Positions 1 to 7,768 of a DNA stretch of 35,286 nucleotides are shown one piece after another. Both the position numbers and the translations under genes were made by a program. How positions within the stretch are numbered: position 1 is the stretch's first letter; every line of letters starts with the position of its first letter. Under the pieces are notes generated by a model. It had not been told where the DNA came from. It worked only from the letters and a program-made list of their open reading frames with translations, and searched no databases. Location of the stretch: NCBI GenBank assembly GCA_037445875.1, contig JBBIJR010000034.1:1-35286 (forward strand), in the 5' to 3' direction. This stretch comes from JBBIJR01 sp037445875. Lineage in GTDB: Bacteria > CLD3 > SB21.

Positions 1-607
1 CCAGATAGCCGGCGTTGTCGAGGACCTCACGGCGCAGGAACATGAACGAACCGGCGATGGCATCGACCGCGTGAATCTCGTTTTCGTCCAGATAGGTCAG
101 GTTGTACCGTCCGAAGATCCGGCTTCTGGGAAACAACCGGCTCAATCCCGCGATCTTGGTGAAGGCGACCCAGGGCGTCGGAAACGACCGCTTGCACGTC
201 AACTGCAGCGAGCCGTCCGAGTTCAGCACTCTGCAACTGGCCGCTCCGGCCTCCGGATGGGCGTCCATGAACTCCACCATCTTCGTCAACGTGTCTTCCT
301 GCACCAGCGTGTCCGGGTTGATCATCAGGATGTACCGGCCCCTGCACCGGCGGAGAACCTGATTGTTCCCCTTCGAAAATCCCACGTTCTGGTCGTTCAC
401 GATCAGCCGCACCTCGGGAAATTTCGCCCGCACCATTTCCACGCTGTCGTCTGAGGAGGCATTGTCGACAACGAACGTTTCCACGGAAAGGCCTGACGAT
501 GCCCTGCGGAGGGAGTGAAGCTGGTTCTCCAGGAAATCCTTGACGTTGTAATTAAGGACCACGATGGACAGGACGATACCGTCCCGCGATGTTTCGTCAG
601 TAGTCAA
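1..607 (-). CDS. Family 2 glycosyltransferase, C-terminus cut off by window edge
   Basis: About 200 N-terminal residues of a GT-A fold, family 2 glycosyltransferase are visible; the rest lies beyond base 1. Seen: a start strand reading IVLSIVVLNYN, the nucleotide-binding motif VVDNASSDDS, NVGFSKGNNQ, the DXD-like segment INPDT, and AGSFMFLRRE. These are typical of rhamnosyltransferase-like (WbbL/RfbF-type) enzymes that add one sugar from an NDP-sugar to a lipid-linked glycan on the cytoplasmic face of the membrane. The acceptor and sugar cannot be told. The likely start is a TTG at 607 overlapping the end of the Wzi-family gene (its TGA is at 599-597), which suggests translational coupling; I see no strong ribosome site, so the start is uncertain. 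It is the last visible gene of the polysaccharide cluster. Confidence 0.85.
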   Translation of the reverse strand, partial: MTTDETSRDGIVLSIVVLNYNVKDFLENQLHSLRRASSGLSVETFVVDNASSDDSVEMVRAKFPEVRLIVNDQNVGFSKGNNQVLRRCRGRYILMINPDTLVQEDTLTKMVEFMDAHPEAGAASCRVLNSDGSLQLTCKRSFPTPWVAFTKIAGLSRLFPRSRIFGRYNLTYLDENEIHAVDAIAGSFMFLRREVLDNAGYL

Positions 608-2285
608 GGCGATAGCCGATCAGGAAGTTGTGTCGGGAGGCGTTCCGGTTCACGACGTTTTCAAAGCGTCTTATGTGTTGATACTCGTAGAACAGATACG
701 CGTAATGGTTGTGGAAGGTCTCCATGCGCCCGTTGACACCTACGGCGTGCTTGATTTCCTTCACGCCCATCAGGAACTCCTTCTTCAGCTTGCCCGGCTG
801 GCCGTAGCCCAGTTCCTCTCCCGACACCGCGATGTCTCCTTCCCCGTGGCGCGTCAGTTCGTAATGCACGCCGATGTTGAGCCTGCGCGACGGCCGGTGC
901 TGAATCTCCAGGAAGTAGTCATCGGAATTCGGCGGCAGAAACGATCCGAGGGACTGCTCGAAATGGGAGTAGTTGATCAAGTCCCATTTGTGGGCATACA
1001 CAAACGGCTCGATGCGGGCGAATTCGAATCGCACGTCCGTATCCTCGACGCGGAAAGGATTAACCCAGAAAAGGCCCAACTGGGCCGCCCACGTCTGCTT
1101 CCAGTAGGTGAAGGGATTATCGGCCAATCGGTAGTCATCGAGGAAGAGGCTCGCGTAGAGTTTGAGTCCACGGGCAGGAAAAGCGGTTGCGTCGAAACTG
1201 ATCGTATTGTTGTCCTTATCGCCGGAATACTGTTCCGCGATGTGGTACACCATGATCGGATTGAGGTATTGTGTTTCAAGCGGCCGCCCCCCGTACACGA
1301 CGCTCTCGTTACCCGCGAGAAAGAGCCACGGAAATACCCGGAACTCCAGCCGGTGGCCGACGATATATTTGCGGTCCGTGCTGTCCCCGCGGTCGTTGAA
1401 GCGGAGGCGCTCACTTCGCAGCCATCCGTGAAAGTAGGTGAACTTGATCCGATCGAAGGTCACGTCGAGCCGCAGGTTGTCGAAGGCGGGCGCATGGTCC
1501 GACAACAACAAATTGTTGCGCGGACTCGGCCCCAGGGACAACTTGTCTTTGCCAAACTGAATACGCAGCCGTTTCGGCTCAACGACGACGTAGGCATTCG
1601 CTTCCAGGGAATATACGTTGTTTGTCCGGTTGATCACGCCCAGCCGGGTCGCCCGGAAGTTCGAGGTCTCGATGTCGGACCCCTTGATCATGGTGCTGCG
1701 AAAATCCGCGTAGAACGCCAGCGCGTCCGCAACGACACCGCGGGACACGCCGGAGACCGTCGTGTTGCCGACCGTCTCGTTCAGGCTGTCGCCGCGGCCC
1801 GTGACACGCGACCCTTCCACGTTCTGTTCGACCACGGCATCGCCGAAAACATAATTCGATGCGCCGTCCGTCACGGTCTTCCACTGGATCAGATGTTTTT
1901 CCTTTTCCCTCTCCGGGATTTCGACTTCTGTTTCGGCCAGTTCCGCGTGGAATTCTCCTTTGAGCTTCTCGAAGAGCTCCCTGTCCGTCTCGGACAGCTG
2001 CAGGCCTTCTCGGAGACCGGCATCCACCTGGCTGATCAGACGTGCCACGGCATTCCTCGCAAAGGGTCGGTTTCGCCAGCGAATGTCACGCGCGATGATA
2101 CCCCGGGTCTCGAGGCGTTCGACGAAATCGTAGACGAAGTGGCCGAGGGGCAGGTTGACACTGGGACGGAGTTGCTGTGCCGCGAGGCCGGCTGGGAGTA
2201 TGAATGCGAAAAAAAACATGAAAACGGCGCCGACAAAGCCGCATACGCGGCCGGCTGCGGTGTGGCCAATCCTAAGTTCAATCAT
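597..2285 (-). CDS. Wzi-family capsule assembly outer-membrane protein
   Basis: Predicted outer-membrane beta-barrel of the capsule assembly Wzi family, whose known members help hold group 1 capsule on the cell surface. The preferred start is the ATG at 2285: it overlaps the stop of the upstream glycosyltransferase and has GGGAG eight bases ahead. This gives 562 residues, with a hydrophobic segment (VGAVFMFFFAFILPAG) and likely cleavage near LAAQQ. An ATG at 2336 would extend it by 17 residues into the upstream gene. The mature protein has a short helical region, then many alternating aromatic/polar strands (for example FRVFPWLFLAGNESVVYGG, NISFD-like and DVRFEFARIEP) and ends in an aromatic strand GYRLDY, as barrels do. 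Similarity is by overall pattern, so the family call is firm but the exact role is inferred from position in the cluster. Confidence 0.75.
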   Translation of the reverse strand: MIELRIGHTAAGRVCGFVGAVFMFFFAFILPAGLAAQQLRPSVNLPLGHFVYDFVERLETRGIIARDIRWRNRPFARNAVARLISQVDAGLREGLQLSETDRELFEKLKGEFHAELAETEVEIPEREKEKHLIQWKTVTDGASNYVFGDAVVEQNVEGSRVTGRGDSLNETVGNTTVSGVSRGVVADALAFYADFRSTMIKGSDIETSNFRATRLGVINRTNNVYSLEANAYVVVEPKRLRIQFGKDKLSLGPSPRNNLLLSDHAPAFDNLRLDVTFDRIKFTYFHGWLRSERLRFNDRGDSTDRKYIVGHRLEFRVFPWLFLAGNESVVYGGRPLETQYLNPIMVYHIAEQYSGDKDNNTISFDATAFPARGLKLYASLFLDDYRLADNPFTYWKQTWAAQLGLFWVNPFRVEDTDVRFEFARIEPFVYAHKWDLINYSHFEQSLGSFLPPNSDDYFLEIQHRPSRRLNIGVHYELTRHGEGDIAVSGEELGYGQPGKLKKEFLMGVKEIKHAVGVNGRMETFHNHYAYLFYEYQHIRRFENVVNRNASRHNFLIGYRLDY

Positions 2286-3513
2286 AGGCACGTCTCCCGT
2301 TGCCAGAACACTGCGTATTCCGAACCAGCTTTTCATAACAACTCATGAAACGCTTGCCAATTGCATCCCACGAATAATACTCGCTCACAACCTTGGCCGC
2401 CAGCGTACCCAGGCGGATACGTCTTTCTTCGTTGTCGAGAAGTTCGCACAATTTCGTGGCAAATTCATCGGGAGAAGTGGCGACGTCGTAACATTCCATT
2501 CCCTGCGTGTCGATTCCCTCGCAACCGACCGTCGTAGTGACGATCGCCTTTCCGGATGCCATGCCTTCGAGAATCTTGATACGGATACCGCTGCCCACAT
2601 AGAGTGGAACGACCAGTACATTGGCCGAGCGAAACGCATCCCGAATATCGGCAACGAATCCTTTGACGAAAATGTTCTTACCGTCGTGCAGCGCGCGGAT
2701 TCCATCGTCGGCCCCCTTGCCGTAAACGGCCAGGCGGAGCGAGGGCTTTATCCGGAGAAGCCGCGGAAGCACCGTTTCCACAAAGCGCATCAGGCCATGC
2801 ACGTTGGGCCACCATTCCAGATTGCCGATCCACGCGATAGTGTCTTTTTCCCCGCTTTCGATCTGTGGACGAAAGAACTCCGTGTCAACTCCGGCGGGGA
2901 TGACGTCCGTACGTATGTCGGGCGCCATCTGTCGCAGGGTTTCTTCGTCTTCACGAGTGATCATGAGACAGCGATCAAAAGCACGGCACGTCATCGGCTC
3001 GTATTGCAAGAAGCGGCGTGCCTGCAGGCGGGCATACGTTCGGACGATGGGATTGCGGTGATGCTCGGCGAACCGCTTCATGATTTTCATTTCCAGATTA
3101 TGGGCACGGAGCACAGCCGGAGTGCCCAGAAGTTCTCTCAAGGCGAGACCATAGTAGGCCATGTGCAGGTGGTCCGTATGTATGAGGTGGATGCGTTTAT
3201 CGGCTGCAAACCGATGGATGGCCCGGAGGATCTTACGGCTGTGGTACTTGTGAATATTGATGGGGACGGAGGAAAATACGTTACGAATGAGGGCGCCGGC
3301 CGTGTATCGACGGTCGACAGGCACCAGCAGCATGTCCCTGCACCATTGCCGGATTGCTTCCACGTGTTGCGTCTCGGGTGCGTAAGGCTGCAGACCTGCG
3401 TAATAAACGTGGGCACCGAGCCGGGAGAATTGCCGCGTCAGATGGTAGACGCTGATTTTGCCGCCGTCATCCAACGGGTACGGAAAAATGTGGGTCAGCT
3501 GTAGAATGTTCAT
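2278..3513 (-). CDS. Family 4 glycosyltransferase
   Basis: A 411-residue GT-B, family 4 retaining glycosyltransferase. The N-terminal Rossmann half begins ILQLTHIFPYPLDDGG, the usual acceptor-side glycine loop. The C-terminal donor domain has DVIPAGVDTEFF, the linker IAWIGNLEWWPNVHG, and the GSGIRIKILEGMASG segment carrying the conserved Glu that contacts the nucleotide sugar. The N-terminal region resembles the exosortase-A/PEP-CTERM associated sugar transferase subfamily (TIGR03087-like), as does the GT4 at 5024-6265, so the two are probably paralogs. It acts on the cytoplasmic side of the membrane in glycan assembly; donor and acceptor are unknown. It lies 51 bases after the GT2 gene and overlaps the start of the Wzi gene. 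Confidence 0.88.
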   Translation of the reverse strand: MNILQLTHIFPYPLDDGGKISVYHLTRQFSRLGAHVYYAGLQPYAPETQHVEAIRQWCRDMLLVPVDRRYTAGALIRNVFSSVPINIHKYHSRKILRAIHRFAADKRIHLIHTDHLHMAYYGLALRELLGTPAVLRAHNLEMKIMKRFAEHHRNPIVRTYARLQARRFLQYEPMTCRAFDRCLMITREDEETLRQMAPDIRTDVIPAGVDTEFFRPQIESGEKDTIAWIGNLEWWPNVHGLMRFVETVLPRLLRIKPSLRLAVYGKGADDGIRALHDGKNIFVKGFVADIRDAFRSANVLVVPLYVGSGIRIKILEGMASGKAIVTTTVGCEGIDTQGMECYDVATSPDEFATKLCELLDNEERRIRLGTLAAKVVSEYYSWDAIGKRFMSCYEKLVRNTQCSGNGRRAYD

Positions 3514-3564
3514 AAACCGATGGCCGTTCGTTCCGCTGTGCTATCCCGATTGGTCGATCGACGT

Positions 3565-4566
3565 TCAACCATGCTTTCTCCACGGCCCGGTCCTGTGGGC
3601 ATACGCGTCCCGGAGTCCTTCCAGGACCGCGAGAGCAAGGCGCCACTGTCCTCTCAAGACAAGGAGCATGGATCGGCCCGCCCTGGACAGAGGATAGTAA
3701 AAACGAAAAAAAAACCGATGCGGCCCGTGGAGCCAGCGCTCGCCCAGCCAGACCCGGTTTCGGGTTATGTAGTAGCGCTGGATCGTGTTGCCGTACCCTC
3801 CGCTGGAACCGGCCACCTCGTGATAAATGCGTGGAACCTTCGTCATGACCACACGAAATCCCAATTGGCGGGCCCGGTAACAGAGCTCTGCGTCCTCGCC
3901 ATACACAAACAACCTCGGGTCGAAGGCCTCTCCGTACCGATCTACGACGGATCGAAGTACGCCTGAGCCGATCAGCATGGCCGACCCGTCCGCGTGCAGC
4001 GTATCCCACACGTCGGGCAGACGAGCCAGGTCCCGCACGGGAATTCGAACGTACAGTTCCATGTAGGAGTCGGCTCCCGTAAAATGGCACCGGCCGGTAT
4101 CCTTTGTGAGGGTTGTAACCCCCACTATGCCGGCGCCGCTGGTCTGCGCAACGTGCACGCACTTTCCCAGCGCTTCCGTATCCAATTCGGCGTCGTTGTT
4201 CAGAAGAAAGAGGTAGTCCGGCGCCCATTTCTTCTGCGCCATCGCAATGGTGGTATTGTGCCCACCGGTAAAGCCGAGATTAGCACCGCTACGCAGAACG
4301 GCCACACGATCGTTATCGTAGACCGTGGAGGTACCGGGCGAGTCCTTGCCGACCGTACGCCCGGGCATCAACCCGATCTCCTGGAGCCCCTTGAGCAGCG
4401 TCCCGTAGTCCTGCGCGTCCGACCCGTTATCCATCACAACCAGGCGCCAGTTTGCATAGGCGCTTCGCGTAACGGACACGATGCACCTGATCGTACGGGC
4501 CGCTCCATTCCACGTGAGCACGCACACAGCCACCATCGGGTCCGATGTTGTTTCCCGTACGGTCAT
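3565..4566 (-). CDS. Family 2 glycosyltransferase
   Basis: A GT-A fold glycosyltransferase of about 333 residues from the ATG at 4566, which has GGAG 11 bases upstream. A GTG at 4620 would add 18 residues that do not look like the family and has no ribosome site. Seen: VAVCVLTWNG at the N-terminus, VVMDNGSDAQD, LGFTGGHNTTI, the metal-binding FLLNNDAELD, and a later region FVYGEDAELCYRARQLGF followed by IYHEVAGSSGG. These features fit the rhamnosyltransferase-like GT2 group. It sits directly downstream of a decayed glycosyltransferase remnant (4622-4867), so this gene may have replaced or displaced an older one. Confidence 0.87.
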   Translation of the reverse strand: MTVRETTSDPMVAVCVLTWNGAARTIRCIVSVTRSAYANWRLVVMDNGSDAQDYGTLLKGLQEIGLMPGRTVGKDSPGTSTVYDNDRVAVLRSGANLGFTGGHNTTIAMAQKKWAPDYLFLLNNDAELDTEALGKCVHVAQTSGAGIVGVTTLTKDTGRCHFTGADSYMELYVRIPVRDLARLPDVWDTLHADGSAMLIGSGVLRSVVDRYGEAFDPRLFVYGEDAELCYRARQLGFRVVMTKVPRIYHEVAGSSGGYGNTIQRYYITRNRVWLGERWLHGPHRFFFRFYYPLSRAGRSMLLVLRGQWRLALAVLEGLRDAYAHRTGPWRKHG

Positions 4567-4621
4567 TCGCGCGAACGCTCCATGTCGCTTGACAATCGTA
4601 CCGGCACGACGGTACGGCACC

Positions 4622-4867
4622 TCAGAGGCTGATCAAAACCGGGCACTGCATCACCTCGAACCGATTGGCCAAGCGTTCAAGATTCCGCATTTCATCTCTC
4701 CTGCGCTTCGGGCAAGGTCGTCGTAGTGGAAGAAAACGGCCGGAACATCACGGCAGACTCCAAGCTGTACTGACGTCGTGGCAACCAGAGAATCATCCGC
4801 GTACCCGACGAGAAACCGGGCCGGAAGATTCTTATGGGAAACGAGCATACACGGTCACTATCCGCAT
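4622..4867 (-). pseudogene. Decayed glycosyltransferase (GT4-like) N-terminal remnant
   Basis: The only stretch of over 300 bases in the polysaccharide cluster without an intact gene is 4567-5023. Within it, three frames join into something like a GT4 N-terminal half: MRIVTVYARFP from an ATG at 4867, which hits a stop at once; then LPARFLVGYADDSLVATTS and VPAVFFHYDDLARSAGEM in a second frame; then RNLERLANRFEVMQCPVLIS in a third frame, ending at TGA 4624-4622. A single missing base near 4691 would join the last two segments. GT4 enzymes commonly have a 'vPavfhyHDl ... lEr.a.r.d.vi..S' stretch at this point. The segment between the first strand and LPARF is too short, so sequence has also been lost there. 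This is inference from pattern; bases 4868-5023 show nothing further. Confidence 0.35.
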
Positions 4868-5023
4868 GGGAGCTACTCGCCGCAACCCACTCCTTCCTCA
4901 TCGGCGACGTGTCCTGCTGCCGGTTGTTCCTTACCGCTTCGTCCGACCGGATGGTTGAGCGGAAACGTCGGCTATTATCGATCCCGCCTCTGCCCCGCCA
5001 TGTGTGCTGGAGACATTTCGTCC

Positions 5024-6265
5024 TCACAGAACCCTGACCGGCGGGCCGGAGGTGCCTCCCCGCACGAATCCGCTACCCTGCATCGGTCCCGCGGTTTCAC
5101 GAAAGTACTTCTCCAGCAGCGCCGCCACGTCCGTCCAACCAAACCTCTCAAACACGACTTGCCGACCCCTAGTCCCCACTCGTTCCCGGAGAGCCGCATC
5201 CTCCAACAGAGAGCACACCGCCTCTACGAAGCGCTCCTTGTTTTCAGCCAGAATCACACCCTCCCCTGAGGCTGTGCCCAGCCCGCGGAAACCCACCTCG
5301 GTGGAAACGACGGGAACTCCGAGCGCCATGGGTTCCAGCACTTTGTTGAGTGTACCGGCTCCGTATCGAATCGGCGAGACCGCAACGGCGCAGTCGTTAT
5401 ACAGCCGGGCCAGGTCTTCGACAAATCCCGTCACATGGACGTTCGCGGAGGCCAGGGCCCTCACTTTCTTGACTGGACGCTGTCCGGCTATGTAGACCTG
5501 TATATCCGGGTGTTTCCGGCGAATGGCCGGGAGTAGTTCACGGACGAAGTAAGCGGCCGCATCGATGTTCGGAAAATAGTCCATGTTGCCGGTGAAGATG
5601 ATCTTGTCGCCGATCGAATAATCGTGGTTCTGGGACCGAAAACCGTCCAGATCAACACCGTTCGGAAGCACGCGGATGTTGGTTCGGCCGTGCTCGGCGG
5701 CGAGGAACTCCTGGTCCTCCACTGAGCATACGAGGTTCAGGTCATATTTCGTGATGATCTTCTCGTAACGGACGACCTTGCCGTATTCGAACTGGTTGAA
5801 CCATTTCATGACTGGATTGCCGCTCAGTCTGGACCGCCGGGCCCAATACAACGAATAGGCATCCGGAAGGTCGAGTATCCGGCGATGCGACGGCAGGAAC
5901 GCCGTGTACTGGGCCATGCGCAGATGCTGGGTGTGGATGACGTCGATGTCGATTTCCCGCAACAACCGTCCGATCAGCCGGTGCATGCGCTTCGACCGGA
6001 AATAAATGATCTGATACGGCTTCGAAGAAAACACATGGACCAGACATTTCAGGGCCGACAGGGCTTTCGGCAAGTATACGACATTCACCGTCTTGAAATA
6101 CTTCCGAAGATCATCCACGTGCCGCAACTCGCTGCGATTCTGAACGAAAGTGGCAAGGTGGAGTTCGTGGCGCTCGGACAAGATCCTGGCCAGATTGTAG
6201 ATCTTGAGCTTGTCCCCTCGGAAAGGTGGATAGGGAAATCGGTTCGCAACGAAGAGGATTTTCAA
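5024..6265 (-). CDS. Family 4 glycosyltransferase
   Basis: A GT-B, family 4 glycosyltransferase of about 413 residues. The preferred start is the TTG at 6265 (protein LKILFVANRFPYPP), which has AGGA nine bases upstream and matches where family members begin. A longer frame from a TTG at 6340 overlaps the upstream gene by four bases and adds 25 atypical residues. Seen: the glycine loop PPFRGDKLK, IDVIHTQHLRM, VLPNGVDLDGF, the inter-domain linker IIFTGNMDYFPNIDAA and the donor-binding stretch YGAGTLNKVLEPMALG with the conserved Glu. It resembles the exosortase-A associated GT4 subfamily and is a likely paralog of the enzyme at 2278-3513. The glycan and donor are not deducible. Confidence 0.85.
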   Translation of the reverse strand: MKILFVANRFPYPPFRGDKLKIYNLARILSERHELHLATFVQNRSELRHVDDLRKYFKTVNVVYLPKALSALKCLVHVFSSKPYQIIYFRSKRMHRLIGRLLREIDIDVIHTQHLRMAQYTAFLPSHRRILDLPDAYSLYWARRSRLSGNPVMKWFNQFEYGKVVRYEKIITKYDLNLVCSVEDQEFLAAEHGRTNIRVLPNGVDLDGFRSQNHDYSIGDKIIFTGNMDYFPNIDAAAYFVRELLPAIRRKHPDIQVYIAGQRPVKKVRALASANVHVTGFVEDLARLYNDCAVAVSPIRYGAGTLNKVLEPMALGVPVVSTEVGFRGLGTASGEGVILAENKERFVEAVCSLLEDAALRERVGTRGRQVVFERFGWTDVAALLEKYFRETAGPMQGSGFVRGGTSGPPVRVL

Positions 6266-6307
6266 AACCGGATATCCTGTAGAAGAATGTTCGTATCTCT
6301 TTAAAAC

Positions 6308-6336
6308 ACTATAAGTTACAAGATTCGCGTCAACAA
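6308..6336 (-). promoter_or_regulatory. Possible sigma-70-like promoter for the GT4 gene at 5024-6265
   Basis: On the minus strand a TTGTTG (6336-6331) is followed by a 17-base spacer and TATAGT (6313-6308). A transcript starting near 6301 would have about 36 bases before the TTG start at 6265, which carries AGGA at 6278-6275. The match to consensus is moderate and the site overlaps the end of the preceding gene, so it may be chance in a short AT-rich stretch. Confidence 0.25.
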
Positions 6337-7671
6337 TCAAGTTGTTTTCGGTCTGTTGGCGAGAGCCTGCTCGAGTTGAAGACTCAGGTGCCGCCTGTCA
6401 AAGCGCCGCAGTTCATCCATAGCCATGACCTGGAAACGGCCGGACTTCCAGTCGTCGAACAGGCGAACCAGCGTTCGCTTCACGTCAGCAACGGATCCCG
6501 GATAACAGAAGTAGAATTGTTGATGGTTCTTGAACATATCGCGCAGCGCACCGTCGTCCGCAACGGCCAGGATCGGTTTCCCGGCCCTGAGATACTCGAA
6601 GGTTTTTCCCGGAATAGCGGTCCGCGACCCTTGTTCCTTCTTGATAGTGACCAGCAGCGCCTGACATTCCAGCATCTTCTTCACGCTTTCCCGCTGGCTC
6701 ACCGGCGGGTGATGATGGAGCCACTCCTCCACACCCAACATCCGGGCTCCCTTGTGAAACGGGAAATGGCCGGTGAATTCAAAGCGCACGTGGCCGGCTC
6801 GATCAAACCCCTCGTTCTTCAGTTCGCGGAACGCTTGAAAAACGGACAGCGGGTCGCGACCGACATCGATACCTCCGAAGTATCCGATGATGAAATGACC
6901 GCCTTCTCTCTGTACCGCCTGCACGGATTCGAAGTCCTCCTCGTCATACCCATTCGTAATGACGTCGCAATCGATAGACCCACCGAAGCGCTCCTGCAAG
7001 TCCTTTTTCATCGGCGGGGTTGTAACGATGACCTTCTCTGCACGCTTCAGGATCCTGCGTTCCCACTGCTCCTCCATTCTCCTTAACCATGCCGCCTTGT
7101 GTCGGTACAGTTCATTGCCCGACCACGAGTCACGGTAGTCGAGGAACAACGGTTTATCGTAGAGGAGGGCCAAGAAATACCCTACCAGGCACGACGTGAA
7201 GGGCGGAGCGGTGACGTATACACATTCCGGGGAGTGCTTTCGGCTGTGTCGTACGACCCACGCGAGAACCGTCCAGGGAATCCACAGAAAATGTTCATCG
7301 GGAAAACAAATCTTCAACACCCATCGTTTGATTCTGGCCGTAGCTTCGTTGCTCGTGTCGATGGCTTGCACGACGTTCATTTCACGCGTTTCGGTCGCTC
7401 CCGGTGACTTCTTTGGAAGCCAACCCGTCAGCCGTCGCGTAACCGAGCCTAACGTTCGAAACCAGTCCACATAAGAGGTATACACTCGTTGGATGCCGTT
7501 CTGATGCAGGTCGTCGGGTACCTGGCCCGCCTTGCGGTAACGTTGAGCGGCCGAAAGCACGACCAACGCATGGCCCTTGCGAGCAAGGTACTTGCAGAAT
7601 TTCTGTGTGCGGATCACGCCGCCTCCGTTGACATAGGGAGGAAAGTCAAAGGCGACCATGAGGATCTTCAT
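6337..7671 (-). CDS. Family 4 glycosyltransferase (WcaI/WbuB-like)
   Basis: A 444-residue GT-B glycosyltransferase. It starts MKILMVAFDFPPYVNGGGVIR, the acceptor-domain glycine-rich loop, and has YVTAPPFTS and LFLDYRDSWSGNELY, the latter typical of WcaI/WbuB-like enzymes. The C-terminal domain has VITNGYDEEDF, HFIIGYFGGIDVGRDP and SRTAIPGKTFEYLRAGKPIL, with the conserved Glu in TFEYL. The ATG at 7671 is preceded by GAGGAG five bases upstream, a strong start. It would transfer a sugar to a membrane-linked intermediate in the cytoplasm; specificity is unknown. It follows the putative polymerase by about 97 bases and overlaps a longer alternative frame of the next GT4. Confidence 0.86.
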   Translation of the reverse strand: MKILMVAFDFPPYVNGGGVIRTQKFCKYLARKGHALVVLSAAQRYRKAGQVPDDLHQNGIQRVYTSYVDWFRTLGSVTRRLTGWLPKKSPGATETREMNVVQAIDTSNEATARIKRWVLKICFPDEHFLWIPWTVLAWVVRHSRKHSPECVYVTAPPFTSCLVGYFLALLYDKPLFLDYRDSWSGNELYRHKAAWLRRMEEQWERRILKRAEKVIVTTPPMKKDLQERFGGSIDCDVITNGYDEEDFESVQAVQREGGHFIIGYFGGIDVGRDPLSVFQAFRELKNEGFDRAGHVRFEFTGHFPFHKGARMLGVEEWLHHHPPVSQRESVKKMLECQALLVTIKKEQGSRTAIPGKTFEYLRAGKPILAVADDGALRDMFKNHQQFYFCYPGSVADVKRTLVRLFDDWKSGRFQVMAMDELRRFDRRHLSLQLEQALANRPKTT

Positions 7672-7768
7672 CTAGACTCCTCAGGCCCGGTGCGTTTAGT
7701 CCTACAGGCTGCTGATGATCCGCAGGAGTTCACGGGCAATTGCATGGACAGTGCCTCCATTAGGACGG

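Noticed and set aside
564..2348. Long plus-strand open frame opposite the Wzi-family gene
   Set aside because: The minus strand holds a coherent signal peptide and barrel protein; the plus frame has no recognisable domain and is an antisense shadow in GC-rich coding DNA.
2155..3504. Long plus-strand open frame opposite the GT4 gene
   Set aside because: Antisense to a clear family 4 glycosyltransferase and without family features.
4692..5027. Minus-strand frame of 111 codons in the capsule-cluster gap
   Set aside because: Ser/Arg-rich, no motif, and it overlaps the better-supported glycosyltransferase remnant in another frame.
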